A stretch of 64,000 nucleotides of DNA from Candidatus Dormiibacterota bacterium. Its GTDB lineage: Bacteria > Chloroflexota > Dormibacteria > Aeolococcales > Aeolococcaceae. The position numbers and the translations under genes were made by a program. A model generated the notes under the pieces. That model was not told the DNA's origin and did no database searches. It saw only the letters and a list, made by a program, of their open reading frames with translations. Numbering within the stretch: position 1 is the stretch's first letter; the number at the start of each line of letters is the position of its first letter. The stretch spans positions 1 to 64,000 of the forward strand of contig DASXNK010000067.1 in NCBI GenBank assembly GCA_036495095.1, read 5' to 3'. Positions 28,409 to 40,050 of this stretch are shown piece by piece.

Positions 28409-28430
28409 CTGGCGGGTGTCAACCCGCCAG
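28409..28430 (+). other. 5' leader hairpin
   Basis: A perfect 9-bp stem (CTGGCGGGT / ACCCGCCAG) with a GTCA loop lies right after the predicted transcription start. Flanking CAAC (28402-28405) and GTTG (28431-28434) can extend it across a 3-nt bulge. It may protect the 5' end of the mRNA or bind a regulator. Confidence 0.45.
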
Positions 28431-28492
28431 GTTGGACTGGGCGCGGGCGGGCCGCCGGGGCGGCCCCGTCCGCGAATTGGCGGAGTGCATGC

Positions 28493-28981
28493 ATGCGACG
28501 ACGTGTGGTCATGGCCAGAGGCGGCGTGGTGGTGGTGGCGGTCGGGGTTCTCGGTCTCGGGAGCACCAGGGCCCTCGCCCACACCGGGAAGCCGGCGATC
28601 GAGGGGCTCACCGTCAAGGCCGCCGCAGGCCCGGTGGTCTCCGTCGACTGGACCGAGACCGGGTTGACAGCCGACACCACCTCCAAGGGCAGGGTGACCT
28701 ACGCCGTGAACGCCGTCCTCACCTGGACGTTCAGCTGTGCCGGCAAGGAGGGGGAGACGGAGAAGGTGGTGCGTTCCGAGCGCCTCGCCGCTCCGTTCGA
28801 CAGCAAGACGGCGATGGTCGCCGGCACCATCACGGGGTCGCTGAGCAAGATGGCGTTCTCGCCGCCGCTCATGCCCAGGGGGTGCGATCCGGCGTCGTCG
28901 CTGACGGTCAGGGCGGTCACCCTCACCGACGTGACCAACGGCGTGTCCGCGAAGGCCGACCCGGTGACGCTGGCGCTCTGA
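28493..28981 (+). CDS. Small secreted protein of unknown function
   Basis: A 162-residue exported protein. A basic N-terminus (MRRRVV) and hydrophobic core end near ALAHTG, a plausible signal-peptidase site around residue 29. The mature part is Thr/Ser/Val-rich and beta-like, with two Cys residues (TFSCAGKEG and MPRGCDP) that could form one disulfide. No known domain is recognised. ATG 28493 has a weak GGAG site; the leader is about 85 nt and contains a strong hairpin. It shares its promoter type with the DUF7948-type gene upstream. Confidence 0.7.
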   Translation: MRRRVVMARGGVVVVAVGVLGLGSTRALAHTGKPAIEGLTVKAAAGPVVSVDWTETGLTADTTSKGRVTYAVNAVLTWTFSCAGKEGETEKVVRSERLAAPFDSKTAMVAGTITGSLSKMAFSPPLMPRGCDPASSLTVRAVTLTDVTNGVSAKADPVTLAL

Positions 28982-29000
28982 CCCTGGACGGGTACCCCCC

Positions 29001-29037
29001 GGCGCAGCTCGGGCAGAAGCATTGCCCGGGCTGCGCC
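29001..29037 (+). terminator. Strong intrinsic-type terminator hairpin
   Basis: Two 15-nt arms (29001-29015 and 29023-29037) pair throughout with a single G-U and enclose a 7-nt loop. It begins 20 nt after the upstream stop codon. The T-run is poor (GTTCCC), so stem strength or Rho must finish termination. Confidence 0.65.
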
Positions 29038-29114
29038 GTTCCCGGTGACGACGTCGCTCCGGGACGGGACGCTATGGTGGGTGGCTCCCACCCGATCCCA
29101 GAGCGGAGCCCATC

Positions 29115-30782
29115 ATGGATCCCCGTCACCACAGCCATGTCCTCCTCGACGGTCCCGCCCGCGCCGCCGCACGGGCGATGCTCAAGGGCACCGGCTACAG
29201 CGACGCGGAGCTGCGCCAGCCCCTGGTGGGCATCGCCAACACCTGGGTCGAGACCATGCCCTGCAACCTCGACCTGCGCCGCCTCGCCGAGCACGTCAAG
29301 CGCGGGGTGCGCGCCGCCGGGGGCACGCCGATGGAGTTCAACACCATCGCGGTGAGCGATGGCGTGACCATGGGCACCGAGGGGATGAAGGCCTCGCTGG
29401 TCAGCCGCGAGGTCATCGCCGACTCGGTCGAGCTGCTCGGCCGCGGCCACTTCTTCGACGCGATGATCTGCCTGGTCGGCTGCGACAAGACCATCCCCGG
29501 CGCCGCCATGGGGCTGCTGCGGCTGGACGTCCCCGGGCTGATGCTCTATGGCGGCTCGATCGCCCAGGGCCGCTTCCGCGGCCGCGACGTCGATGTCAAG
29601 GACGTCTTCGAGGCCATCGGCGCGCTCGAGGCGGGGAAGATCACCGAGGCCGACCTGCGCGAGCTCGAGGACGTCGCCTGCCCCGGGGCCGGTGCCTGTG
29701 GCAGCCAGTACACCGCCAACACGATGGCGCTGGTGATGGAGTTCATCGGCCTCTCGCCGATGGGCTCGGCGAGCGTCGCCGCCCTCGACCCCGCCAAGCC
29801 GGCGGTGGGTGAGGCCGCAGGCCGCCTGGTGATGGAGATGCTCCACGCCGGGAGGAGCGCCCGCGGCGTGGTCACCCGCACGTCGCTCGAGAACGGCATC
29901 GCCGGGGTCGCCGCCACCGGCGGCTCCACCAACGGCGTGCTGCACCTGCTCGCCATCGCCCACGAGCTCGACATCCCGCTGGAGATCGACGACTTCGACC
30001 GGGTCAGCGCCCGCACCCCGATCATCGCCGACCTCAAGCCCGGTGGCCGCTTCAGCGCGGTCGACCTCGGCCGCGCCGGCGGGGTGCAGCTGGTGGCGCG
30101 CCGGCTGATCGAGGCCGGGCTGCTCGACGGGTCGGCCGCGACGGTGACCGGTCGCAGCCTCGCCGACGAGGCCGCCGCCGCCGAGGAGACCCCCGGCCAG
30201 GAGGTGGTGACCTCGGTGGAGCAGCCGCTCAAGGCCACCGGTGGACTGGTCATCCTCCGCGGCAACCTCGCCCCCGAGGGCTGCGTGGTCAAGGTGGCGG
30301 GCGAGGAGCGCACCCTCCATCGCGGACCCGCGCGGGTCTTCGACCGCGAGGAGGACGCCATGGAGGCGGTGTCGGCGCGGCGGATCCAGCCCGGCGACGT
30401 GGTGGTGATCCGCTACGAGGGCCCTCGCGGGGGGCCGGGGATGCGCGAGATGCTCGGCGTCACCGCGGCGCTCGTCGGCCAGGGGCTGGGGTCGGAGGTG
30501 GCGCTGCTCACCGACGGGCGCTTCAGCGGCGCCACCCACGGGCTGATGGCCGGGCACGTCGCCCCCGAGGCGGCGGCCGGCGGCCCGATCGCGGCGCTGC
30601 GCGAGGGTGACGAGATCACCGTCGACATCGACGGCCGCCGCCTCGACGTCGCCCTCTCCGCCGACGAGATCGCCGAGCGCCTCGCCGGCTGGGCGCCGCC
30701 CGCGCCGCGCTATGCTCGGGGCGTCTTCGGGAAGTACGCGGCGACGGTGGGCTCCGCCTCGCAGGGTGCGGTCACCTCGTAA
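29115..30782 (+). CDS. ilvD: Dihydroxy-acid dehydratase
   Basis: IlvD dehydrates dihydroxy acids to the oxo acids of valine and isoleucine using an Fe-S cluster. The 555-residue product shows cluster cysteines in [28 protein letters not shown] and [17 protein letters not shown], plus [13 protein letters not shown] near the C-terminus. ATG 29115 has a GGAG site. A TATGGT -10-like hexamer lies at 29073-29078, followed by a 6-bp hairpin at 29079-29093 in the leader. It is upstream of, but separate from, the T-box operon. Confidence 0.96.
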   Translation: MDPRHHSHVLLDGPARAAARAMLKGTGYSDAELRQPLVGIANTWVETMPCNLDLRRLAEHVKRGVRAAGGTPMEFNTIAVSDGVTMGTEGMKASLVSREVIADSVELLGRGHFFDAMICLVGCDKTIPGAAMGLLRLDVPGLMLYGGSIAQGRFRGRDVDVKDVFEAIGALEAGKITEADLRELEDVACPGAGACGSQYTANTMALVMEFIGLSPMGSASVAALDPAKPAVGEAAGRLVMEMLHAGRSARGVVTRTSLENGIAGVAATGGSTNGVLHLLAIAHELDIPLEIDDFDRVSARTPIIADLKPGGRFSAVDLGRAGGVQLVARRLIEAGLLDGSAATVTGRSLADEAAAAEETPGQEVVTSVEQPLKATGGLVILRGNLAPEGCVVKVAGEERTLHRGPARVFDREEDAMEAVSARRIQPGDVVVIRYEGPRGGPGMREMLGVTAALVGQGLGSEVALLTDGRFSGATHGLMAGHVAPEAAAGGPIAALREGDEITVDIDGRRLDVALSADEIAERLAGWAPPAPRYARGVFGKYAATVGSASQGAVTS

Positions 30783-30820
30783 CACCGGGTCACGCCATCG
30801 CGACATCGGGGTCGCGCCGG

Positions 30821-30849
30821 TTGCGAGCGGGGCCGGGGACTGGTAGTCT
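30821..30849 (+). promoter_or_regulatory. Promoter of the ilv-leu T-box operon
   Basis: TTGCGA (30821-30826) and TAGTCT (30844-30849) are separated by 17 nt. Transcription would begin near 30856, leaving a leader of about 370 nt before ilvB. Confidence 0.6.
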
Positions 30850-30856
30850 CGGGAAC

Positions 30857-31209
30857 AATTACAACTGAATATGGCTCCGACGGGGAGTAGTAGGGTTCGT
30901 CCGACAGGCGAACCAGCGAGCCGGAGATGGTGAGAGCCGGCCGCCAGCGCGATCCCGAACTCGCCCCCGAGCCGTCCGACCCGTGCCGTGACCCGGTGCG
31001 GGGAGCGTCGAACCACCCGCGTGGCCTACCCACCACGGGGTCAGTAGACCGGGCCGGAGTGGCGTCCGATATCAACGCCGACGAGTGGGTCGCTCGTTGA
31101 CTGTCCCTCCCTCCGTCGAGGTAGGCGGTACGCGAGCCGGCCAAGCCGGGTGGTACCGCGGGGGAAATCCCTCGTCCCAGCGCAGAAGCTGTGGACGCAG
31201 GGATTTTTT
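30857..31209 (+). ncRNA. T-box leader, leucine class (specifier CUC)
   Basis: This leader senses uncharged tRNA-Leu and controls read-through into ilvB. The T-box itself, GGGTGGTACCGCGG, is at 31148-31161. Stem I elements are visible: a GGGGAGTAGTAGGG start (30882-30894) and an AG-bulge / GGTGAGAGCCGG arm (about 30918-30940). A GAA then CTC occurs at 30957-30962 on the 3' side of Stem I, where the specifier codon sits. CUC is a leucine codon and matches the leu genes downstream; the Bacillus subtilis ilv-leu leader uses the same codon. The region ends in a terminator with a six-T run. Exact 5' boundaries are estimated. Confidence 0.9.
31165..31209 (+). terminator. Regulated terminator of the T-box leader
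   Basis: Arms 31165-31177 and 31193-31206 form about 13 bp with one bulged C, followed by TTTTTT (31204-31209). The 5' arm starts just 3' of the T-box core, so pairing in the alternative antiterminator would exclude this stem when uncharged tRNA is bound. Confidence 0.88.
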
Positions 31210-31228
31210 GTTGCGGAGGAGGACAGGC

Positions 31229-32997
<1,769 letters not shown>

Positions 32998-33001
<4 letters not shown>

Positions 33002-33591
33002 GCTCGCGCCACCGACTGCTCTCGCTGCTCGTCGAGAACCATCCCGGCGTCCTGAACAAGGTCTCGAGCATGATCCGCCGGCGGGGGATGAACATCACCT
33101 CGCTGACCGTGGGCGAGACCGACGACGACTCGGTGTCGCGGATGACGATCGCCGTCGACGTCGGCCGGGCCACCGCCGACCAGGCGGTGAAGCAGCTCTA
33201 CAAGCTGATCGAGGTGGTGAAGATCAGCGACATCACCGAGGACCCGATCGTCGACCGCGAGCTGGTGCTGGTCAAGGTCGCCGCCTCGCGCGGCGATCGC
33301 AGCGAGCTGCTCCAGATCGTCGACATCTTCAAGGGCAAGATCGCCGACGTCGGCGTCGAGTCGATGGTGCTCGAGATGAGCGGCTCCGAGGACCAGGTCG
33401 ACACCTTCCTCGAGCTGGTGCGCCCCTTCGGCATCCGTGAGATCGCCCGCAGCGGCACGGTGGCGATGGCCCGCGGCCGCGACGGCCTGCGGCTCAGCAG
33501 CAAGCACCAGGCGCGCAACGCCGCCGCCCAGCCCGACCTCGAGGCCGCCGAGCGCAAGCGCCGCTCCGCCGGCGTGCTGGTGGGGGACTGA
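32998..33591 (+). CDS. ilvN: Acetolactate synthase small (regulatory) subunit
   Basis: IlvN activates IlvB and confers valine feedback. The 197-residue product begins with an ACT domain (LLSLLVENHPGVLNKVSSMI, residues about 7-26; RRGMNITSLTVGETD) and has the usual C-terminal domain (VESMVLEMSGSEDQVD, then LVRPFGIREIARSG). The last 30 residues are a charged Ala-rich tail. GTG 32998 overlaps the ilvB stop. A tiny ORF follows after 2 nt. Confidence 0.95.
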
Positions 33592-33593
33592 CG

Positions 33594-33793
33594 ATGTCGC
33601 CCACCGCGCCGCCGCGCTACGACGCCCCGATCGAGACCCCCGAGGAGCTCGCCGAGCACACCCCGGCGTCCCCGCCCTCCGAGACCGCGCCGCCGTCCCC
33701 GCCGCAGGGCGAGGTCGAGCTGGTCGGCCGAGTGGACCACTCCCTCCTCGACGCTCTCGTCGAGATGCACAACCCCACGATGGAGAATCCGTG

Positions 33794-33794
<1 letters not shown>
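33594..33794 (+). CDS. 66-residue protein between ilvN and leuA
   Basis: An acidic, Pro- and Glu-rich small protein with no signal or helix prediction by eye. It starts with ATG 2 nt after the ilvN stop and its TGA overlaps the leuA ATG (TGATG), so it is tightly built into the operon. The C-terminal part (VELVGRVDHSLLDALVEMHN) looks helical. No family is recognised. Position suggests either a real operon protein or a translational coupler; ilvC is often found at this place but is absent. Confidence 0.6.
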
Positions 33795-35364
<1,570 letters not shown>

Positions 35365-35368
<4 letters not shown>

Positions 35369-36501
35369 GCGGCGAGGACACCGAGGCCGGCGCGGTCCAC
35401 CGCGTCGCCGTCCTCGGCGGCGACGGCGTCGGCCCCGAGGTGACCGCCGCGGCGCTCACCGTGCTCGAGGAGGCGGGGCTCCGCTACGGATTCCGGGTCG
35501 AGACCACCGAGGCGCTGATCGGCGGCGCCGCCATCGACGCCACCGGCACCGCCCTCCCCGACGGGGTGCTCGAGGCCTGCCGCGCCGCCGACGCGGTGCT
35601 GCTCGGCGCCGTGGGCGGCCCGCGCTGGGACGACCCCCGGGCCGCGGTGCGTCCCGAGCAGGGCCTGCTGGGACTGCGCAAGGGCCTCGGCCTCTACGCC
35701 AACCTCCGCCCGGTGCGGGTCTACGACGCCCTCGCGCAGTTCTCGACGCTGCGCGAGGAGGTCATCCTCGGCACCGACTTCATCACCGTCCGCGAGCTCA
35801 CCGGCGGCCTCTACTTCGGGCAGCCGCAGGGTCGCGAGGGCGAGCCCCCCGACCGCCGCGCGGTCGACACCTGCGTCTACACCGAGGCCGAGGTCGAGCG
35901 GGTCGCCCGGGTCGCCTTCGAGCTCGCCCGCGGCCGCCGCCGGCGGGTCTGCAGCGTCGACAAGCAGAACGTGCTCGCCACCAGCCGGCTCTGGCGCGAG
36001 GTGGTCACCGAGATCGGCCGCGACTACCCGGACGTGGTGCTCACCCACCAGCTGGTCGACACCGCGGCGATGCAGCTGGTGCGCGACCCCCGCCAGTTCG
36101 ACGTGCTGCTCACCGAGAACCTCTTCGGCGACATCCTCAGCGACGAGGCGGCGATGATCGCCGGGTCGATGGGGATGCTGCCGTCGGCGTCGCTGGGCGA
36201 GGGCGAGGCGGGCGGCGGCGGCCGGCGCTTCGGGCTCTACGAGCCGGTGCACGGCAGCGCCCCGGACATCGCCGGCAGGGGGGTGGTGAACCCGCTCGCG
36301 GCGATCCTCAGCGCCGCCCTGATGCTGCGGGTCTCGCTCGGCGAGTCCGAGGCCGCCGAGGCGGTGGAGCACGCCGTCGACCAGGCCATCGGCCTGGGGG
36401 CGCGCACCCGCGACCTCGGCGCCGACGACGACCGCGCCCTGGGCACCGCGGAGATGACCGAACGGGTCCTGGACCTGCTGCCCTACCCCGCGCACCGATG
36501 A
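35365..36501 (+). CDS. leuB: 3-Isopropylmalate dehydrogenase
   Basis: LeuB oxidises 3-isopropylmalate with NAD. The 378-residue product starts its fold with VAVLGGDGVGPEV and contains GAVGGPRWDD, the substrate-binding arginines in KGLGLYANLRPVR, DKQNVLATSRLWR, the metal aspartates in ENLFGDILSDEAAMI, and EPVHGSAPDIAG. GTG 35365 overlaps the leuA stop; the ATGA junction with cimA closes the unit. Confidence 0.96.
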
Positions 36502-38123
36502 ACGGCAACGGGAAGGGAGATCCGCGTCGCCGGGTGGTGGTCTACGACACCACCCTCCGTGACGGCGCCCAGGGCCCGGGCATCGCCTTCAGCGCCTCCG
36601 ACAAGCTGAAGATCGCCCGGCGCCTCGACGCCCTCGGGGTCGACGTCGTCGAGGGCGGCTGGCCGGGGAGCAACCCCAAGGACACCGAGCTCTTCGCCGC
36701 GCTCCGCGAGGCGCCGCTGCAGCGGGCCCGGCTGGCCGCCTTCGGCGCCACCCGCCGGGCCCACATCGCCGCCGCCGAGGACGAGAACCTCCGCGAGCTG
36801 CTCGCCAGCGGCGCCCCGGTGTGCACCCTGGTGGGCAAGTCGAGCGCCTGGCAGGTGCGCGAGGTGCTGCGCTGCAGCCGCGACGAGAACCTGGCGATGA
36901 TCCGCGACTCGGTCCGGTTCCTCCGCGAGCACGGGCGCGAGGTGGTCTTCGACGCCGAGCACTTCTTCGACGGCTTCGACGCCGACGGCGCCTACGCGCT
37001 CGCCACCTGCGCCGCCGCCGCCGATGCGGGGGCGAGCTGGGTCGTCGCCTGCGACACCAACGGGGGGCGGATGCCCCACGAGGTGGTGCGCGGCGTCGAC
37101 GCCCTGCTCGAGCGGCTCGGCGACCTGGGCGAGGGCGGCGGTGGCGTCCGGGTCGGCATCCACTGCCACAACGACTGCGACCTCGCCGTGGCCAACACCC
37201 TGGCGGCGGTCGAGGCCGGCGCCGACATGGTGCAGGGCACGATCAACGGCATCGGCGAGCGCTGCGGCAACGCCAACCTGTGCAGCGTGGTGCCCAACCT
37301 CCGCATCAAGCTGGCGATGGACACGATGAGCGACGACGGGCTGCGCCACCTCACCGAGACCTCGCAGTTCGTCGCCGAGATCTCGAACCGCACCCCCTCG
37401 CCGCAGCAGCCGTTCGTGGGCGAGGGCGCCTTCGCCCACAAGGGCGGGCAGCACGTGGCCGCGGTGATGCGCAACCAGGACGCCTACCAGCACATCGACC
37501 CGAGCCTGGTGGGCAATCACGCCCGGGTTCTGGTCAGCGACCTCGGCGGCCGCGGCAACGTCCTGTACAAGGCGCGCGAGTTCGGCGTCGATGTCGATCG
37601 CGACGACCCCATGACCAGGAGGCTGGTCCGCCAGCTCAAGGACCTGGAGCACCACGGCTACTCGTTCGAGGGCGCCGACGCGTCCTTCGAGATGGTGATC
37701 CGGCGGATGCGCGAGGGCTACGCCGCGCCCTTCACCCTCCTCGACTTCATCGCCCTGACCGAGCGCCGCCACGGCAACGGGGCGGTGATCAGCGAGGGCA
37801 CCATCAAGGTCCGCATCGGCGACGAGGTGCACCACACCGCCGCCGAGGGCAACGGCCCCGTGAACGCCCTCGACCTGGCGCTGCGCAAGGCCCTGGTGCC
37901 CAGCTTCCCGCAGATCGCCCACGTCCGCCTCCACGACTACAAGGTGCGCATCCTCGACGAGGCGGCCGGCACCCACGCGGTGACCCGGGTGCTCATCGAG
38001 TCCGGCGACATCCGGGACGGGCGGCGCTGGAGCACGGTCGGCTGCTCGCCGAACATCATCGAGGCCTCCTGGGCCGCGCTCGCCGACTCGATGGAGTACG
38101 CCCTGCTCAAGCTCGCGGTGTAG
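36498..38123 (+). CDS. cimA: Citramalate synthase
   Basis: CimA joins pyruvate and acetyl-CoA to (R)-citramalate, giving 2-oxobutyrate for isoleucine without threonine deaminase. The 541-residue product resembles LeuA but has the CimA-type start VYDTTLRDGAQGPGIAFS and DVVEGGWPGSNPKD, the metal site GIHCHNDCDLAVAN, and NGIGERCGNANL. A C-terminal regulatory domain (about 400-541) is present. It is the last gene of the T-box operon. LeuCD and LeuB would process citramalate downstream, which fits its placement here. Confidence 0.93.
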   Translation: MNGNGKGDPRRRVVVYDTTLRDGAQGPGIAFSASDKLKIARRLDALGVDVVEGGWPGSNPKDTELFAALREAPLQRARLAAFGATRRAHIAAAEDENLRELLASGAPVCTLVGKSSAWQVREVLRCSRDENLAMIRDSVRFLREHGREVVFDAEHFFDGFDADGAYALATCAAAADAGASWVVACDTNGGRMPHEVVRGVDALLERLGDLGEGGGGVRVGIHCHNDCDLAVANTLAAVEAGADMVQGTINGIGERCGNANLCSVVPNLRIKLAMDTMSDDGLRHLTETSQFVAEISNRTPSPQQPFVGEGAFAHKGGQHVAAVMRNQDAYQHIDPSLVGNHARVLVSDLGGRGNVLYKAREFGVDVDRDDPMTRRLVRQLKDLEHHGYSFEGADASFEMVIRRMREGYAAPFTLLDFIALTERRHGNGAVISEGTIKVRIGDEVHHTAAEGNGPVNALDLALRKALVPSFPQIAHVRLHDYKVRILDEAAGTHAVTRVLIESGDIRDGRRWSTVGCSPNIIEASWAALADSMEYALLKLAV

Positions 38124-38219
38124 CGCTCACCGAGCCCCCACAGCGTGGAGTAGCCTTGCGCGGCACGGGGGCCAGGACGCGGCCGGGCGGGCCGGCGGCC
38201 AGCCGGGGAGAATTCACGC

Positions 38220-39251
38220 ATGGAGCTGTGGACCTGCGAGAGCTGTGGCTCGAAGAACGCCGCCGTGGCCTGCTGGAAGTGCGGGTCCGCCGGTCCCGGC
38301 AGCGCCGCGCCGCCCGCGGCGCCGGCGCCCCCGGCGACGGCGGCCGGGCCCTCCGCGGCGGCGCAGGCCCCCGGCGGGGCGGGAGCCTGGGACCCGGCGG
38401 GCGCGGTGCCCGCCAAGCCCACGGCGCCCTCGTGGTCGGAGCCGATCGCCCCGTGGACCGCCCCGCCCTCGGACTGGCAGGCCCCGGCACCCGCCGCCGC
38501 CGCCCCGGCGCCGTCCCTGCCCGCACCCTCCGCCTCCTCGCCGCCGGCGATCCCGGCGACACCGCCGCCGGCGCCCACCCCGGCTGCCTACTCGCCGCCC
38601 GCGGTCGGCGCCGGCTCGGCCGCCTGGTCGACCCCGTCGACCGGCGCCTCCCAGCCGGCGCAGCCACCGCCGTCGAGACCGGCGCCCCCGCCCGGCCCGG
38701 CCCCGTCGGCGTCGAAGCCGCTGCCCACCACCCGGATCCTGGTGGTGGCGGTGGTCGTTCTCATCGTCCTGGTGGCGGTGCTGATCCTCGTCCTCCGGGG
38801 GCGTGACTCCCAGGCGCTGACCACCCCGGCCTCGGTCGAAGGGCTGCCCCAGATCCACGGCGCCACCGTCGACGCCCTCGCCCAGCAGGCGCGCCGCAAC
38901 GCCGGCGCCGACGGCGAGGGCATGCTCGTGGGGGTCTACGGGCGCGACCAGGTCCCCGCCTTCATCTTCGTGGTGGTGAGGTCGCGCGGCAACGGCCTCG
39001 GCAACTTCGAGAAGGGCTTCATCAAGGGAGCCTCGCAGGTCGGCTTCAACACCGGCGACTTCCAGCACCGCAGCCGCAACGGCGTCCAGTACGACTGCGG
39101 CATCGTCCAGATCGCCGCCGGCGTGCCCCTCTCCTTCTGCTTCTTCGACGACGGCAGCGCCACCGGGGCGGGGCTGGTGCCCGACGAGCCGGGCATCGAC
39201 CGGGCGCTCCAGCTGACCAGCTCCGGCCGGGGGGCGGCGGAGAGCAGCTGA
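38220..39251 (+). CDS. Zinc-ribbon membrane protein with extracytoplasmic domain
   Basis: A 343-residue hypothetical protein. An N-terminal zinc ribbon (CESCGSKNAAVACWKCG, Cys 6, 9, 18, 21) is followed by a Pro/Ala-rich linker of about 140 residues, one membrane helix (about 178-198, VVAVVVLIVLVAVLILV) and an outer alpha/beta domain of about 140 residues. That domain contains two Cys residues (YDCGIVQ and SFCFFDD). No catalytic motif is visible. ATG 38220 follows GGGGAGAA by 8 nt, and a TAGCCT -10-like hexamer lies at 38151-38156. Its layout parallels the protease at 4845. Confidence 0.78.
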   Translation: MELWTCESCGSKNAAVACWKCGSAGPGSAAPPAAPAPPATAAGPSAAAQAPGGAGAWDPAGAVPAKPTAPSWSEPIAPWTAPPSDWQAPAPAAAAPAPSLPAPSASSPPAIPATPPPAPTPAAYSPPAVGAGSAAWSTPSTGASQPAQPPPSRPAPPPGPAPSASKPLPTTRILVVAVVVLIVLVAVLILVLRGRDSQALTTPASVEGLPQIHGATVDALAQQARRNAGADGEGMLVGVYGRDQVPAFIFVVVRSRGNGLGNFEKGFIKGASQVGFNTGDFQHRSRNGVQYDCGIVQIAAGVPLSFCFFDDGSATGAGLVPDEPGIDRALQLTSSGRGAAESS

Positions 39252-39308
39252 GGGATGATCGCTCCGCTCGGTAGACTTGGGGTCGACGCCAGCGCTCAGA
39301 GGTGACAG

Positions 39309-40007
39309 GTGGCCACCACATCGGTCCGCACCGGCACCCGCGCCACCGGCGCCGCCGGCGGGCGCCACGGCGAGGAGGTGCTCTGCATCCCCCGCCGCAC
39401 CATCTTCCCCGACGGCGCCTGGCACGGTCTGGTGACCACCGGGCTGGAGCGGGTGCTGCGCACGATCCGGGCCGCCGCCCAGTACCGGCCCCGTGGTCTG
39501 GTCGAGGACGATCCCACCCAGCAGCAGGTGATCCCCTACTGCATCGTCCGCCACGACGACGGCACCTACCTGCTCACCCGCCGGCTGCGCAGCTCCACCG
39601 AGAGCCGGCTGCACCACCTCTACTCGCTCGGCGCCGGCGGCCATATCAACCCGGGTGACGGCGTCGCCGGCGACCCGGTGATCGGCGGCCTGCGACGCGA
39701 GTGGCGCGAGGAGGTGTGCTGCCCCAGCCCCGCCACCGCGCGGCTGGTGGCCCTGCTCAACGACGACACCACCCCGGTGTCGCAGGTGCACCTCGGCCTG
39801 GTCTTCCTGGTCGAGCCCCGCGCCGGGAGGGTGACCGTGCGCGAGACCGAGAAGCTCGAGGGCGAGGTGCTCGGCCTCGAGGCGATGCGCCGCCATTACC
39901 TGAACATGGAGTCGTGGTCGCAGCTCGCCTACGACGACCTCGTCGCCGGCGCGCCCGACCGTGCCGAGCGCAGCCCGCTGGTGGTGGAGCTGGAGGCGGC
40001 CCCCTAG
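39309..40007 (+). CDS. NUDIX-family hydrolase-like protein
   Basis: A 232-residue protein with a NUDIX fold. The NUDIX box is recognisable but modified: GAGGHINPGDGV (about 111-122), then GGLRREWREEV (about 127-137), keeping the REWREE metal-binding Glu residues. The region before it (YCIVRHDDGTYLLTRRL) is the usual first strand. It matches the predicted NUDIX phosphoesterase group rather than MutT. GTG 39309 follows AGAGGTGA; TAGACT at 39272 may be its -10. The substrate is unknown. Confidence 0.8.
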   Translation: MATTSVRTGTRATGAAGGRHGEEVLCIPRRTIFPDGAWHGLVTTGLERVLRTIRAAAQYRPRGLVEDDPTQQQVIPYCIVRHDDGTYLLTRRLRSSTESRLHHLYSLGAGGHINPGDGVAGDPVIGGLRREWREEVCCPSPATARLVALLNDDTTPVSQVHLGLVFLVEPRAGRVTVRETEKLEGEVLGLEAMRRHYLNMESWSQLAYDDLVAGAPDRAERSPLVVELEAAP

Positions 40008-40010
40008 GGA

Positions 40011-40034
40011 CGGGGGCCGAGAATGGGGCCCCTG
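40011..40034 (+). terminator. Predicted terminator hairpin before thrC
   Basis: An 8-bp stem (CGGGGGCC with GGCCCCTG, one G-U) with an 8-nt loop starts 4 nt after the NUDIX gene stop. It overlaps the region just upstream of the thrC -10. Confidence 0.4.
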
Positions 40035-40050
40035 CTAGACTGATCGAGCC

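Noticed and set aside
36498-38123. Reading this gene as a second 2-isopropylmalate synthase
   Set aside because: The DTTLRDGAQG and EGGWPGSNPKD patterns fit citramalate synthase better than LeuA.
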